Assembly (NCBI RefSeq): GCF_001720585.1
Contig: NZ_MABH01000161.1
Span: 1-38,777 of the forward strand
Source of the DNA: Cereibacter johrii
Lineage (GTDB): Bacteria > Pseudomonadota > Alphaproteobacteria > Rhodobacterales > Rhodobacteraceae
Direction of reading: 5' to 3'
Length of the DNA: 38,777 nucleotides
Made by a program: the position numbers and the translations under genes. How positions within the stretch are numbered: the first letter of the stretch is position 1; the number at the start of each line of letters is the position of its first letter. The notes beneath the pieces were generated by a model. The model was not told where the DNA came from and made no database searches. It worked only from the letters and a program-made list of their open reading frames with translations. This document shows positions 16,121-28,136 of this stretch, in pieces.

Positions 16121-17209
16121 ATGGGAGCCTACATCCTCCGGCGACTTCTTCTGATCGTGCCGACCCTGTTCGGCATCATGGTCATCAACTTCGTCCTGAC
16201 GCAGTTCGTGCCGGGCGGCCCGATCGAGCAGGTGCTGGCGCGGCTCGACGGGCAGGGCGACGTGTTCCAGACCGTCGCGGGCGGCGGCGACGCCGGAACG
16301 GCGAGCGCACCCTCGGCGCAGACGTCGGAACGCTACGTCGGCTCGCGCGGGCTGCCGCCCGAGTTCATCGCCCAGCTCGAGAAGCAGTTCGGCTTCGACA
16401 AGCCGCCCCTGCAACGCTTCCTCGACATGATGTGGAACTATGTCCGCTTCGACTTCGGCGAGAGCTATTTCCGCTCGATCTCGGTGGTGGATCTGGTCAA
16501 GGAGAAGATGCCGGTCTCGATCTCGCTCGGGCTCTGGTCCACGCTGATCGCCTATCTGGTCTCGATCCCGCTCGGCATCCGCAAGGCCGTCCGCGACGGA
16601 TCGAGCTTCGACACCTGGACGAGCGGCGCCATCATCGTGGCCTATGCGATCCCGGGCTTCCTTTTTGCGATCCTGCTCCTCGTGCTCTTCGCAGGCGGAT
16701 CCTACTGGCAGTGGTTCCCCCTGCGCGGGTTGACATCTGACAACTGGGACAGCCTGTCCCCGCTGGGCAAGGTGGCCGACTATTTCTGGCACATCACCCT
16801 GCCGGTGGTGGCCTCGACCATCTCGGCCTTCGCCACGCTCACGCTGCTCACGAAGAACTCCTTCCTCGAGGAGATCCGCAAGCAGTATGTGATGACCGCG
16901 CGGGCCAAGGGGCTGACCGAGGGCCGGGTGCTCTACGGCCATGTCTTCCGCAATGCGATGCTCATCGTGATCGCGAGCTTTCCGTCCGTCTTCGTCTCGG
17001 TCTTCTTCGGCGGCAGCCTCATCATCGAGACGATCTTCTCGCTCGACGGGCTGGGCCGGCTCGGCTTCGAGGCGGCGGGGGCGCGGGATTATCCGGTGAT
17101 CTTCGGCACGCTCTTCGTCTTCGGCCTGCTCGGCCTGCTCATGGGGATCCTGTCCGACCTGATGTATGTCTGGATCGATCCGCGCATCGACTTCGGGACG
17201 CGGGGCTGA
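16121..17209 (+). CDS. yejB: Peptide ABC transporter permease (YejB type)
   Basis: A 362-residue inner-membrane permease of the DppB/OppB class, opening with [21 protein letters not shown] periplasmic loop after helix 1 (about residues 40-75) carries a low-complexity Gly/Ala/Ser segment. The EAA cytoplasmic motif that docks to the ATPase is near [20 protein letters not shown]. About six membrane helices are visible. The gene starts 15 bases after yejA and ends one base before yejE, so it is part of a tight operon. Confidence 0.94.
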   Translation: MGAYILRRLLLIVPTLFGIMVINFVLTQFVPGGPIEQVLARLDGQGDVFQTVAGGGDAGTASAPSAQTSERYVGSRGLPPEFIAQLEKQFGFDKPPLQRFLDMMWNYVRFDFGESYFRSISVVDLVKEKMPVSISLGLWSTLIAYLVSIPLGIRKAVRDGSSFDTWTSGAIIVAYAIPGFLFAILLLVLFAGGSYWQWFPLRGLTSDNWDSLSPLGKVADYFWHITLPVVASTISAFATLTLLTKNSFLEEIRKQYVMTARAKGLTEGRVLYGHVFRNAMLIVIASFPSVFVSVFFGGSLIIETIFSLDGLGRLGFEAAGARDYPVIFGTLFVFGLLGLLMGILSDLMYVWIDPRIDFGTRG

Positions 17210-17210
17210 G

Positions 17211-18313
17211 ATGGCGCTGTCCCCGCTCAACCAGCGCCGCTGGCGGAACTTCAAGGCGAACCGCCGGGCCTATGTCTCGCTCTTCATCTTCGCGGTGCTC
17301 TTCGGCCTGTCGCTCTTCGCCGAGCTCATCGCCAACGACAAGCCGCTGCTCGTGAGCTACCGCGGCAGCCTCTATACGCCCATCACCCATTTCTACCCCG
17401 AGACCGCCTTCGGCGGCGATTTCCAGACCGAGGCCGCCTATCGCGATCCCGAGGTGCGCTGCCTGATCCGCTCGGGCGGGCTCGAGGCCTGTTTCGACGA
17501 TCCCGAAGCGATCCTGGCCGAGGCCGAGACCGGCACGGTGGCGGGCGAGCCCATCGAGGCGGGCTGGATCCTCTGGCCGCTCATTCCCTACAGCTACGAC
17601 ACGATCAACGACATCGGCCGCGCGGCGCCTTCGCCGCCCGATGCCGACCACTGGCTCGGCACCGACGATACGGCGCGCGACGTGCTGGCGCGGGGGATCT
17701 ACGGCTTCCGCCTCTCGGTGGCCTTCGCGCTGATCGTGACCTTCCTCACCTCCGCCATCGGCATCGCGGCGGGCGCGGTGCAGGGCTATTTCGGCGGGCT
17801 CACCGACCTGATCTTCCAGCGGGTGATCGAGCTCTGGGGCTCGACCCCCTCGCTCTATATCATCATCATCGTGGCTGCGATCTGGCAGATGAACTTCTGG
17901 CTTCTCGTGGGGCTCATGGTGCTCTTCGGCTGGACGAGCCTCATCGGCGTGGTCCGGGCCGAGTTCCTGCGCGCGCGGAACTTCGAATATGTCCGCGCGG
18001 CCCGGGCGCTCGGCGTGTCGGATCTCGTCATCATGTTCCGCCATGTGCTGCCCAACGCCATGGTGGCCACGCTGACCATGCTGCCCTTCATCATCACCGG
18101 CACCATCGGCAGCCTCGCCGCGCTCGACTTCCTCGGCTTCGGGCTGCCCTCCTCGGCACCCTCGCTGGGCGAGCTCACGCTGCAGGCCAAGCAGAACCTG
18201 CAGGCGCCGTGGCTGGGCTTCACCGCCTTCTTCGCCTTCGCGATCATGCTCTCGCTCATGGTGTTCATCTTCGAGGGCGTCCGCGATGCCTTCGACCCGA
18301 GAAAGACCTTCCG

Positions 18314-18317
<4 letters not shown>
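17211..18317 (+). CDS. yejE: Peptide ABC transporter permease (YejE type)
   Basis: A 368-residue permease of the DppC/OppC class. It begins with the N-terminal OppC-type segment RRWRNFKANRRAYVSLFIFA, then a large periplasmic domain (about 45-155). The core follows with HWLGTDDTARDVLARGIYGF, the usual DppC entry motif, and the EAA motif EYVRAARALGVSDLVIMFRH. About six membrane helices are visible. The start is ATG 17211, directly after the yejB stop. The frame extends upstream into yejB but has no homology there. The stop overlaps the yejF start as ATGA. Confidence 0.94.
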
Positions 18318-19945
<1,628 letters not shown>

Positions 19946-19950
19946 CGCCC

Positions 19951-21174
19951 ATGAAGATCCTGTTCGTCCATCAGAACTTCCCCGGCCAGTTCCTGCATCT
20001 CGCACCCGAACTGCAGGGGAGGGGACACGAGTGCCTCGCCCTCACCGATGGCGAGAACCGGCGCGAGTCCCGGATCCCGGTCCTGCGCTACCGGCACGAG
20101 GCGCCCGCGCCCGATCCGCAGGCGACGCGTCTCGGGCGCAACTTCACCCAGACGAGCGACCGGGGCGTGAGCGTGGCGCGGGCCGCGCTGCAGCTGCGCG
20201 ATCAGCGCGGCTACCGGCCCGACGTGATCGTGGGCCATTCCGGCTGGGGCGAGACCCTGTTCCTGAAGGAGGTCTGGCCCGAGGCGAAGCTCCTGATCTA
20301 TGCCGAATTCTACTATCGCGGCGTGGGGCAGGATGTGGGGTTCGATCCCGAGTTCGACCGGCGCGGCTTCGACGGGGTGATGATCGCGCAAGGTCGCGCG
20401 GCCCATCTGGGACAGGCGCTGCTTCATGCCGATGCGGGCCTCTCGCCGACCGAGTGGCAGGCCTCGACCTATCCGCCCCCGCTGCGCCGGCTGATCGAGG
20501 TGATCCACGACGGCGTCGATACCGATGCCGTGGCGCCCGATGCCTCGGCCCGGTTCGAGCTGCCGGACGGGCGGGTGCTGCGGGCAGGCGACGAGGTGCT
20601 GACCTTCGTCAACCGCAATCTCGAGCCCTACCGCGGCTATCACATCTTCCTGCGGGCGCTGCCCGAGGTTCTGGCCGCGCGGCCCGAGGCGCAGGTGGTG
20701 CTGGTGGGCGGCGACGGCGTGAGCTACGGCCCCGCCCCCGCGGAGGGAAGCTGGAAGCAGCATTTCGTGGAAGAGCTGGGCCCCCGCCTCGACCTGTCGC
20801 GGGTGCATTTCGTGGGCCGCGTGCCCTACGACCGGTTCAAGGCACTGATGCAGGTGAGCCGGGCCCATGCCTATCTCACCTATCCGTTCGTCCTGTCCTG
20901 GTCGATGCTCGAGGCCATGTCGGCGGGGGCGCTCGTGGTGGGTTCGCGCACCGCGCCGGTCGAGGAGCTGATCGAGGACGGGCGGAACGGGCTTTTGGTG
21001 GATTTCTTCGACGGGCCGGGCTGGTCACGGACGCTGATCCGGGCGCTGGCCGAGCCCGAGCGGATGATGCCGCTGCGTGCGGCCGCGCGCGAGACGATCC
21101 GGGACCGCTACGACCTGCACCGCATCTGCCTTCCGCGGCTGGTCGAGTGGGTGGAGCGTCACGGTCCGCGCTGA
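19951..21174 (+). CDS. Glycosyltransferase, GT4 family
   Basis: A 407-residue GT-B glycosyltransferase. The N-terminal Rossmann half begins MKILFVHQNFPGQFLHLAPEL. The C-terminal half has the donor-binding GT4 pattern: FVNRNLEPYRGYHIFLRALP, VHFVGRVPYDRFKALM, and the EX7E-type motif within SWSMLEAMSAGALVVGSRTA plus PVEE. It probably transfers a nucleotide-activated sugar to an envelope glycan; donor and acceptor cannot be deduced. The start is ATG 19951, only five bases after yejF, so it may be read through from that operon although no functional link is known. No other polysaccharide genes are nearby. It converges on hemZ. Confidence 0.88.
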   Translation: MKILFVHQNFPGQFLHLAPELQGRGHECLALTDGENRRESRIPVLRYRHEAPAPDPQATRLGRNFTQTSDRGVSVARAALQLRDQRGYRPDVIVGHSGWGETLFLKEVWPEAKLLIYAEFYYRGVGQDVGFDPEFDRRGFDGVMIAQGRAAHLGQALLHADAGLSPTEWQASTYPPPLRRLIEVIHDGVDTDAVAPDASARFELPDGRVLRAGDEVLTFVNRNLEPYRGYHIFLRALPEVLAARPEAQVVLVGGDGVSYGPAPAEGSWKQHFVEELGPRLDLSRVHFVGRVPYDRFKALMQVSRAHAYLTYPFVLSWSMLEAMSAGALVVGSRTAPVEELIEDGRNGLLVDFFDGPGWSRTLIRALAEPERMMPLRAAARETIRDRYDLHRICLPRLVEWVERHGPR

Positions 21175-21184
21175 GGCCCGTGCC

Positions 21185-22537
21185 TCAGATCGCGCCCTGC
21201 GGATTGCGGCTCGCATCGTAGCGGTCGAAACTGCGGGCGACGATGCGGGCGAGGGGGCGGCCCTCCTCGAGGATCTCGAGCCCGTGGCCGGTGATCTCGA
21301 CCACCCCCGGGAAGGCCGCGGCGCAGGTCCGGAACAGCGTCTCGAGCCGCTCGGGCGGGACGGCGAAGCGGGCGAGGATCTGGGCGCGGCTGATGCGGAA
21401 CTCGCAGAGGAGCTGCTCGATCATCCGCCCGCGCAGCCGGTCCTCGTCGCTGAGCACATGGCCGCGGGCCGTGGAGAACCGGCCCGACCGGATCGCGCGC
21501 AGATGGTCGGAGGTGCTGGGCGCATTCTGGGTGAAGCCCTGCGGAAAGCGCGAGATGGCCGACGCGCCGAGGCCGATCAGCACCTCGGCCCGGTCGTCCG
21601 TATAGCCCTGGAACGAGCGGCGCAGCCGGCCGCAGGCACGCGCATGGGCCAGCGGATCGCCCGCGCGGGCGAAATGGTCGAGACCGACCTGCTGGTAGCC
21701 GTCCCAGAGGATCAGGGTCCGGGCGGTCTCGAAGAGATCGAGCCTCTCCTCCGGGCCCGGGATCGAGGCCGTGGGGATCATGAGCTGACGCCGCGAGACG
21801 GCCGGCACATGGGCATAGCCCAGCACCGCCACCCGGTCGGGCGCGAGCGACAGGAGCTTCTGGATCGAATCCGCCACCCCGGGCGCCGTCTGGTGCGGCA
21901 GCCCGTAGAGAATGTCGACATCGAGGCCCACCAGCCCGCGGTGACGCAGATCCTCGACCAGGCGCTGCGTGAGCTCGAAGCTCTGCTCCCGGCCGATGGA
22001 CTTCTGGATCTGGGGGTCGAAATCCTGCACTCCGATCGAGACGCGGGTCATGCCGGCCTCGAACAGGGCATCGAGCCGCGCGGCATCGATCTCGGTCGGA
22101 TCGATCTCGACCGAGAAGTCCGTCTCGGCATCGGACGGCACCGCATCGCGGATCGCCAGCGCCAGCTCGTGGGTCAGGGTGGGCGGCAGGAGCGTGGGCG
22201 TCCCCCCGCCCCAGTGCATCCGCGCCAGCCGCACGCCCGGGGCAAGCCGTGCCCGCAGAAGCGCAAGCTCGGACTTGAGGGCTGCGGCATAAGCGCGCAC
22301 GGGGGCGTCCGAACTCGTGCCCTGGGTGCGGCAGGCGCAGAACCAGCAGAGCCTGCGACAAAAAGGGACATGGAGGTATAACGATATTGAACTTCCCGCA
22401 GGAATGGACGAGATCCAGTCCGCATGGAGGTGCTCGTTTACCCCGACACCGAAGTTCGGCGCCGTCGGGTAGCTCGTGTAGCGTGGAACCCGCGCGTCAA
22501 ATAGCCCGAGTTTAGCAAGATGAGAAATGGCCTCCAT
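21185..22537 (-). CDS. hemZ: Oxygen-independent coproporphyrinogen III oxidase
   Basis: A 450-residue radical-SAM enzyme that oxidatively decarboxylates coproporphyrinogen III to protoporphyrinogen IX without O2, for heme and bacteriochlorophyll. The cluster motif CX3CX2C with the following HemN-type cysteine is seen as PFCRRLCWFCAC (C60, C64, C67, C69). GGGTPTLL and SVEIDPTEI follow, typical of HemN. The YTSYPTAPNF N-terminal segment, found in true HemN and not in HemW-like proteins, is present. It is divergent from fnrL, with an FNR box in the shared gap, matching the known hemZ-fnrL arrangement. The start is ATG 22537, with a weak ribosome site. Confidence 0.95.
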   Translation of the reverse strand: MEAISHLAKLGLFDARVPRYTSYPTAPNFGVGVNEHLHADWISSIPAGSSISLYLHVPFCRRLCWFCACRTQGTSSDAPVRAYAAALKSELALLRARLAPGVRLARMHWGGGTPTLLPPTLTHELALAIRDAVPSDAETDFSVEIDPTEIDAARLDALFEAGMTRVSIGVQDFDPQIQKSIGREQSFELTQRLVEDLRHRGLVGLDVDILYGLPHQTAPGVADSIQKLLSLAPDRVAVLGYAHVPAVSRRQLMIPTASIPGPEERLDLFETARTLILWDGYQQVGLDHFARAGDPLAHARACGRLRRSFQGYTDDRAEVLIGLGASAISRFPQGFTQNAPSTSDHLRAIRSGRFSTARGHVLSDEDRLRGRMIEQLLCEFRISRAQILARFAVPPERLETLFRTCAAAFPGVVEITGHGLEILEEGRPLARIVARSFDRYDASRNPQGAI

Positions 22538-22571
22538 CGGCTTTCGCTAGGCGTGAAACTCGTCTATTGCT

Positions 22572-22585
22572 TTGATTCAGATCAA
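22572..22585. promoter_or_regulatory. FNR box between hemZ and fnrL
   Basis: TTGATTCAGATCAA matches the FNR consensus TTGAT-N4-ATCAA perfectly. The dyad centre (22578.5) is exactly 41.5 bases upstream of the first base of the hemZ ATG and only 20 bases upstream of the fnrL ATG. It is too close to fnrL for ordinary activation, so repression or autoregulation of fnrL together with activation of hemZ is the likeliest reading. Confidence 0.92.
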
Positions 22586-22598
22586 GCGGGGAACCGGC

Positions 22599-23345
22599 AT
22601 GACGCTGCACGAAGTCCCAACCCTCCTCCACCGCTGCGGCGACTGCCCGATCCGTCATCGTGCCGTCTGCGCACGCTGTGACTCCGAAGAACTCGCGACG
22701 CTCGAGCAGATCAAATATTATCGCAGCTATCAGGCCGGCCAGACCGTGATCTGGTCGGGCGACAAGATGGATTTCGTGGCCTCCGTCGTCACCGGCATCG
22801 CGACCCTGACCCAGACGATGGAGGACGGCCGCCGGCAGATGGTGGGTCTTCTGCTGCCGTCGGATTTCGTGGGCCGTCCCGGCCGGCAGACCGTGGCCTA
22901 TGACGTGACCGCCACCACCGACCTGCTGATGTGCTGCTTCCGGCGCAAGCCCTTCGAGGAAATGATGCAGAAGACGCCCCATGTGGGGCAGCGCCTGCTG
23001 GAGATGACGCTCGACGAGCTCGACGCCGCGCGCGAGTGGATGCTGCTTCTGGGGCGCAAGACGGCGCGCGAGAAGATCGCGAGCCTGCTTGCGATCATCG
23101 CCCGGCGCGACGCGGCGCTGAAGCTGCGCGAGTCGAACGGGCCCATGACCTTCGACCTGCCGCTCACGCGCGAGGAGATGGCGGATTACCTCGGCCTGAC
23201 GCTCGAGACCGTGAGCCGTCAGGTCTCGGCGCTGAAGCGCGACGGGGTGATCTCGCTCGAGGGCAAGCGGCATGTGATCGTGGCCGATTTCGCCCGCCTG
23301 CTCGAAGAGGCCGGCGACGACAGCGACGGCGGCCTGCCGGTCTGA
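22599..23345 (+). CDS. fnrL: FnrL, oxygen-sensing CRP/FNR-family regulator
   Basis: A 248-residue global regulator of anaerobic and photosynthetic genes. The N-terminal cysteines C13, C16, C24 and C27 (RCGDCPIRHRAVCARC) together with C112 or C113 can supply the four ligands of an O2-labile 4Fe-4S cluster. A cyclic-nucleotide-binding-like beta roll spans about 35-140, then a dimer helix. The HTH (about 185-215) contains LTLETVSRQVSALKR, whose E-SR residues read TTGAT half-sites. The start is ATG 22599 with GGGGA upstream. An in-frame upstream start would lie inside the FNR box. The gene stands alone and is followed by a hairpin shared with the convergent Usp gene. Confidence 0.97.
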   Translation: MTLHEVPTLLHRCGDCPIRHRAVCARCDSEELATLEQIKYYRSYQAGQTVIWSGDKMDFVASVVTGIATLTQTMEDGRRQMVGLLLPSDFVGRPGRQTVAYDVTATTDLLMCCFRRKPFEEMMQKTPHVGQRLLEMTLDELDAAREWMLLLGRKTAREKIASLLAIIARRDAALKLRESNGPMTFDLPLTREEMADYLGLTLETVSRQVSALKRDGVISLEGKRHVIVADFARLLEEAGDDSDGGLPV

Positions 23346-23377
23346 GAAGGCCCGCCGGTCCCGCCCCGGCCGGCATG

Positions 23378-23404
23378 AAAAGGCCCGCCCCTTGCGAGGC
23401 GGGC
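23378..23404 (-). terminator. Terminator between fnrL and the Usp gene
   Basis: The stem GCCCGCC (23383-23389) pairs with GGCGGGC (23398-23404). Read on the minus strand it is followed by CTTTTC, so it terminates the Usp gene (stop at 23425). It may also stop fnrL transcripts, though less efficiently because there is no T run on the plus side. Confidence 0.75.
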
Positions 23405-23424
23405 AGTGGCAGAACCTTCTTCCG

Positions 23425-24273
23425 TCAGTGCGCCATCAGGACGGGCACTTCCGCCAGTTCCAGCATGTCCCGCGTGGCCCCGCCGAGGATCGCCTCGCGG
23501 AAGCGGGAATGGCCGTAGGCGCCCATCACCAGAAGATCGGCATCCTGGTCGCGCACATGGCGCGCGATCACGTCGGAAATGCGCGGCATCGTCTTGGCCA
23601 GCACCGAGACTTCGGCCCGGACCCCGTGGCGCACGAGCATCTGGCAGAGCGCGCCGCCCGGATCCGACCGTTCGGCGCCATGGGCCGCAGGATCGACGAT
23701 CACGATGTCCACATTGTCGGCGCGCAGCAGGAACGGCATGGCCTTGCGCACCGCCGTCAGCGCCTCGCGGCTCTGGTCCCAGGCGATGACGATCCGGTGG
23801 CCGAACCGCTCGCTCAGGGCCGGATCGTCGGGGATCACCAGAACCGGCGCCTGACCCTCGAAGAGCGCGGCCTCGACCACGGCTTCGCTCTCGGCGCCCC
23901 GGCCCTTGCCATAGGGGCGGGACTGCACGACGAGATCGGCAAAGCGCGAGCGCAGCGCGACCAGCCCCGCGAGGCCGCCCATCTGCGCCACGGCCGACTC
24001 GACCGATGCGCGCAGCATCGCAGGCTGGGCCGACAGCGCTGCCGCCGCCGCCTTCTCGACCGCCTGCGCTTCCTGTTCGGCGCGTTCCAGCGCCATCTGC
24101 AGCACGACCGCCGTGCCGCCCATGTTGTAGTAGGCCACCTGGGTGCCATCGATGCCAAGCGCCAGCACGTCGAGATGCGCGTCGCCGCTCAGGGCGAGGC
24201 GCGATGCAACGGTGATCGCCGGCTCGACTCGCTCGGGCGAAGTGGCCACCGTCAGCAAGGATTTATAGGCCAT
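23425..24273 (-). CDS. Universal stress protein, tandem UspA domains
   Basis: A 282-residue protein with two Usp domains (about 1-150 and 155-282). The second keeps the ATP-binding pattern GX2GX9G(S/T), seen as MGAYGHSRFREAILGGATRD. The first domain lacks a clear copy (VVQSRPYGKGRG at the equivalent place), so only one nucleotide site may work. The start is ATG 24273, next to ccoN and divergent from it. The shared 195-base gap holds two FNR boxes, which suggests low-oxygen induction. The cellular role is not established. Confidence 0.9.
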   Translation of the reverse strand: MAYKSLLTVATSPERVEPAITVASRLALSGDAHLDVLALGIDGTQVAYYNMGGTAVVLQMALERAEQEAQAVEKAAAAALSAQPAMLRASVESAVAQMGGLAGLVALRSRFADLVVQSRPYGKGRGAESEAVVEAALFEGQAPVLVIPDDPALSERFGHRIVIAWDQSREALTAVRKAMPFLLRADNVDIVIVDPAAHGAERSDPGGALCQMLVRHGVRAEVSVLAKTMPRISDVIARHVRDQDADLLVMGAYGHSRFREAILGGATRDMLELAEVPVLMAH

Positions 24274-24335
24274 CTCACAACCTCCAGCCGATGGGATACG
24301 GGCCCCGAATGTGTGATCGAATGGGGCTTTGTTCC

Positions 24336-24349
24336 TTGATGAGGATCAA
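24336..24349. promoter_or_regulatory. FNR box 1 in the usp-ccoN gap
   Basis: TTGATGAGGATCAA is a perfect TTGAT-N4-ATCAA match. Counted toward the Usp gene, a start point 41.5 bases from its centre would be 24301. A -10-like CACATT lies at 24313-24308 on the minus strand. This makes it a candidate activator site for usp, or the distal site for ccoN. Confidence 0.9.
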
Positions 24350-24367
24350 GTATCAGGACCGAAACCA

Positions 24368-24381
24368 TTGACATGGATCAA
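24368..24381. promoter_or_regulatory. FNR box 2 in the usp-ccoN gap
   Basis: TTGACATGGATCAA matches the FNR consensus at 9 of 10 half-site positions (T to C at the fifth base of the left half). Its centre is 32 bases from box 1 and 94 bases before the ccoN ATG. A class II start driven from it would be near 24416. Confidence 0.85.
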
Positions 24382-24468
24382 GGCAGATTCCGCGACATGC
24401 CGCCACACACGGCCTGTCGATTAGCATCGGCCGGGGGAGTCGGCCTAGCGAAGACGAAGGGACGCAAG

Positions 24469-26076
<1,608 letters not shown>

Positions 26077-26092
26077 AGATAAGGGGACAGCC

Positions 26093-26818
26093 ATGGGTAT
26101 CCTTGCCAAACACAAGATCCTCGAGACCAACGCCACGCTGCTGCTGATCTTCAGCTTCTTCGTGGTCACCATCGGCGGCCTGGTGCAGATCGTGCCGCTG
26201 TTCTACCTCGAGAACACGATCGAGAAGGTGGAGGGGGTTCGCCCCTACACCCCGCTCGAGCTTGCCGGGCGCGACATCTACATCCGCGAGGGCTGCTACG
26301 TCTGCCACAGCCAGATGATCCGCCCGATGCGCGACGAGACCGAGCGCTACGGCCACTACAGCCTCGCGGCGGAATCGATGTACGATCACCCGTTCCAGTG
26401 GGGCTCGAAGCGGACGGGGCCCGATCTCGCCCGCGTCGGCGAGCGCTATTCGGACGAGTGGCACGTCGATCACCTGACCAACCCGCAGTCGGTGGTGCCG
26501 GAATCGATCATGCCGAAATACGGGTTCCTCTCGCATACCGTGATCGACGGGCGCTACATCCGTGACCTGATGTCGGTGCACCGCACCGTGGGCGTGCCCT
26601 ACAGCGACGAGATGCTCGAGAATGCCGTGGCGGACTTCAAGGCGCAGGCCAACCCGGACGCCGATACGGACGGGCTGCTCGAGCGCTACGGCAAGGCCGC
26701 CGTGCGCAACTTCGACGGGCAGGCCGAGCTGACGGAGATGGACGCCCTCATCTCCTACCTGCAGGTGCTGGGCACGATGGTCGACTTCTCGACCTTCACT
26801 CCCGACGATAGCCGGTAA
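26093..26818 (+). CDS. ccoO: cbb3-type cytochrome c oxidase subunit II (mono-heme)
   Basis: A 241-residue membrane-anchored cytochrome c. One N-terminal helix (about residues 14-36) precedes a periplasmic domain with a single heme site, CYVCH (C68, C71, H72), in the CcoO signature [20 protein letters not shown]. The likely axial methionine is in [11 protein letters not shown]. It passes electrons from CcoP to the b-type hemes of CcoN. The gene begins 16 bases after ccoN, with AAGGGGA as ribosome site. Confidence 0.97.
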   Translation: MGILAKHKILETNATLLLIFSFFVVTIGGLVQIVPLFYLENTIEKVEGVRPYTPLELAGRDIYIREGCYVCHSQMIRPMRDETERYGHYSLAAESMYDHPFQWGSKRTGPDLARVGERYSDEWHVDHLTNPQSVVPESIMPKYGFLSHTVIDGRYIRDLMSVHRTVGVPYSDEMLENAVADFKAQANPDADTDGLLERYGKAAVRNFDGQAELTEMDALISYLQVLGTMVDFSTFTPDDSR

Positions 26819-26830
26819 GGGAGCGCAGCC

Positions 26831-27034
26831 ATGGATACCTACAGCCTGCTGCGTGGCTTCGCGGACAGCTGGATGCTGGTCGTGATGACGCTCTTCTTCG
26901 TGGGCGTGGTGTTCTGGGCCTGGCGTCCGCGCAGCCGGAAGGATCATGACGAGGCTGCCAACGCGATCTTCCGCCACGAGACGAAACCCGCCGGCGACGA
27001 CCCGGAGTCGTCGTCCGAGGAGGCGAGGAAATGA
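26831..27034 (+). CDS. ccoQ: cbb3-type cytochrome c oxidase subunit CcoQ
   Basis: A 67-residue single-span membrane protein (helix about residues 12-31) with a charged cytoplasmic tail. It contains the usual CcoQ elements [20 protein letters not shown] and [19 protein letters not shown]. CcoQ stabilises the complex and, in R. sphaeroides, has been linked to redox signalling toward photosynthesis genes. It lies 12 bases after ccoO and overlaps ccoP by four bases (ATGA). Confidence 0.95.
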   Translation: MDTYSLLRGFADSWMLVVMTLFFVGVVFWAWRPRSRKDHDEAANAIFRHETKPAGDDPESSSEEARK

Positions 27035-27903
27035 GTGTGAAACCGACGAAACAGAAGCCCGGCGAGCCGCCGACCACGGGCCATTCCTGGGATGGCATTG
27101 AAGAGTTCGACAACCCGATGCCGCGCTGGTGGCTCTGGACCTTTTACGTCACCATCGTCTGGGCCATCGGCTATTCGATCCTCTACCCGGCGTGGCCGCT
27201 GATCAACGGGGCGACGAACGGGCTGATCGGCCATTCGACCCGGGCAGACGTGCAGCGTGACATCGAGGCCTTTACCGAGGCCAACGCCGCCATCCGGCAG
27301 CAGCTGGTCGACACGGACCTGACGGCCGTCGCGGCCGATCCGAACCTGCTGCAATATGCGACCAACGCCGGTGCGGCCGTGTTCCGCACCAACTGCGTGC
27401 AGTGCCACGGCTCGGGCGCCGCGGGCAACGTAGGCTATCCGAACCTGCTCGACGACGACTGGCTCTGGGGCGGCGATATCGAAGCGATCCACACCACCGT
27501 CACCCACGGGATCCGCAACACCACCGACGACGAGGCGCGCTATTCCGAGATGCCGCGCTTCGGGGCCGACGGTCTGCTCGACGGCACCCAGATCTCGCAG
27601 GTCGTGGAATATGTGCTGCAGATCTCGGGCCAGGACCATGATGCGGCCCTGTCCGCGGAAGGCGCCACCATCTTCGCCGACAACTGCGCTGCCTGCCACG
27701 GCGAGGACGGCACCGGAAGCCGCGATGTGGGTGCGCCGAATCTGACCGACGCAATCTGGCTCTATGGCGGGGATCGCGCCACCGTGACCGAAACGGTGAC
27801 CTATGCCCGCTTCGGCGTGATGCCGAACTGGAACGCCCGCCTCACCGAGGCGGACATCCGGTCGGTCGCCGTCTATGTCCACGGCCTCGGCGGTGGCGAG
27901 TAA
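27031..27903 (+). CDS. ccoP: cbb3-type cytochrome c oxidase subunit III (di-heme)
   Basis: A 290-residue di-heme cytochrome c that receives electrons from soluble or membrane cytochrome c. The N-terminal segment [20 protein letters not shown] is the CcoP signature, followed by one membrane helix (about 33-55). Heme sites are CVQCH (C122-H126) and CAACH (C219-H223), each followed by a candidate axial methionine (SEMPRFG and GVMPNWN). The structure is complete. It is the last gene of ccoNOQP; a strong hairpin without a T run follows 15 bases after the stop. Confidence 0.97.
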   Translation: MSVKPTKQKPGEPPTTGHSWDGIEEFDNPMPRWWLWTFYVTIVWAIGYSILYPAWPLINGATNGLIGHSTRADVQRDIEAFTEANAAIRQQLVDTDLTAVAADPNLLQYATNAGAAVFRTNCVQCHGSGAAGNVGYPNLLDDDWLWGGDIEAIHTTVTHGIRNTTDDEARYSEMPRFGADGLLDGTQISQVVEYVLQISGQDHDAALSAEGATIFADNCAACHGEDGTGSRDVGAPNLTDAIWLYGGDRATVTETVTYARFGVMPNWNARLTEADIRSVAVYVHGLGGGE

Positions 27904-27918
27904 TCCAAGGAGCTGAGC

Positions 27919-27942
27919 GGCCCGGGAGACCTCTCCCGGGCC
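27919..27942 (+). terminator. Hairpin after ccoP
   Basis: GGCCCGGGAGA (27919-27929) pairs perfectly with TCTCCCGGGCC (27932-27942). No T-tract follows, so it may be a partial terminator or an RNA-stabilising element between ccoNOQP and ccoGHIS. Confidence 0.6.
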
Positions 27943-27998
27943 GATGCCGGCCCTCGTTCGAGTTCGCGCGTTCCGAGTGCGGAGGGTCGGTGCCTCCA

Positions 27999-28012
27999 CG
28001 CCCCTAGGGGCG
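27999..28012. repeat. 14-base GC palindrome upstream of ccoG
   Basis: CGCCCCTAGGGGCG is a perfect palindrome located 53 bases before the FNR-like box of ccoG. It may be a protein-binding site; no known regulator is recognised from it. No gene lies in 27904-28136. Confidence 0.4.
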
Positions 28013-28064
28013 GGGGGCAGACAGCCGATCCGCGCCGTGAATGATGTATCACGGATGCGTAATA

Positions 28065-28078
28065 TTGACCGAAGTCAA
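28065..28078 (+). promoter_or_regulatory. FNR-like box upstream of ccoG
   Basis: TTGACCGAAGTCAA is a perfect dyad of TTGAC half-sites, one base from TTGAT on each arm. Its centre (28071.5) predicts a class II start near 28113, 24 bases before the GTG start of ccoG. A weak -10-like sequence (GATAGC or neighbouring) lies near 28100-28105. It gives ccoGHIS its own low-oxygen promoter. Confidence 0.8.
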
Positions 28079-28136
28079 GTTGCGCGGGCGGTTCCGTCTG
28101 ATAGCACCCGGAACATCCTTGAAGCCGGAGTCCGTC

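Noticed and set aside
14234-17254. A 1006-codon minus-strand frame antisense to yejA and yejB
   Set aside because: The translation is rich in Arg, Gly, His and Gln with no domain, typical of the shadow of a GC-rich gene; yejA and yejB are clear on the other strand.
22572-22598. Longer N-terminus for FnrL
   Set aside because: It would start at a TTG that is the first half of the FNR box; ATG 22599 has a good ribosome site and gives the expected 248 residues.
24373-24468. Longer N-terminus for CcoN
   Set aside because: It would begin inside the second FNR box and adds residues unlike any CcoN; ATG 24469 with MWDYVKLV fits the family.
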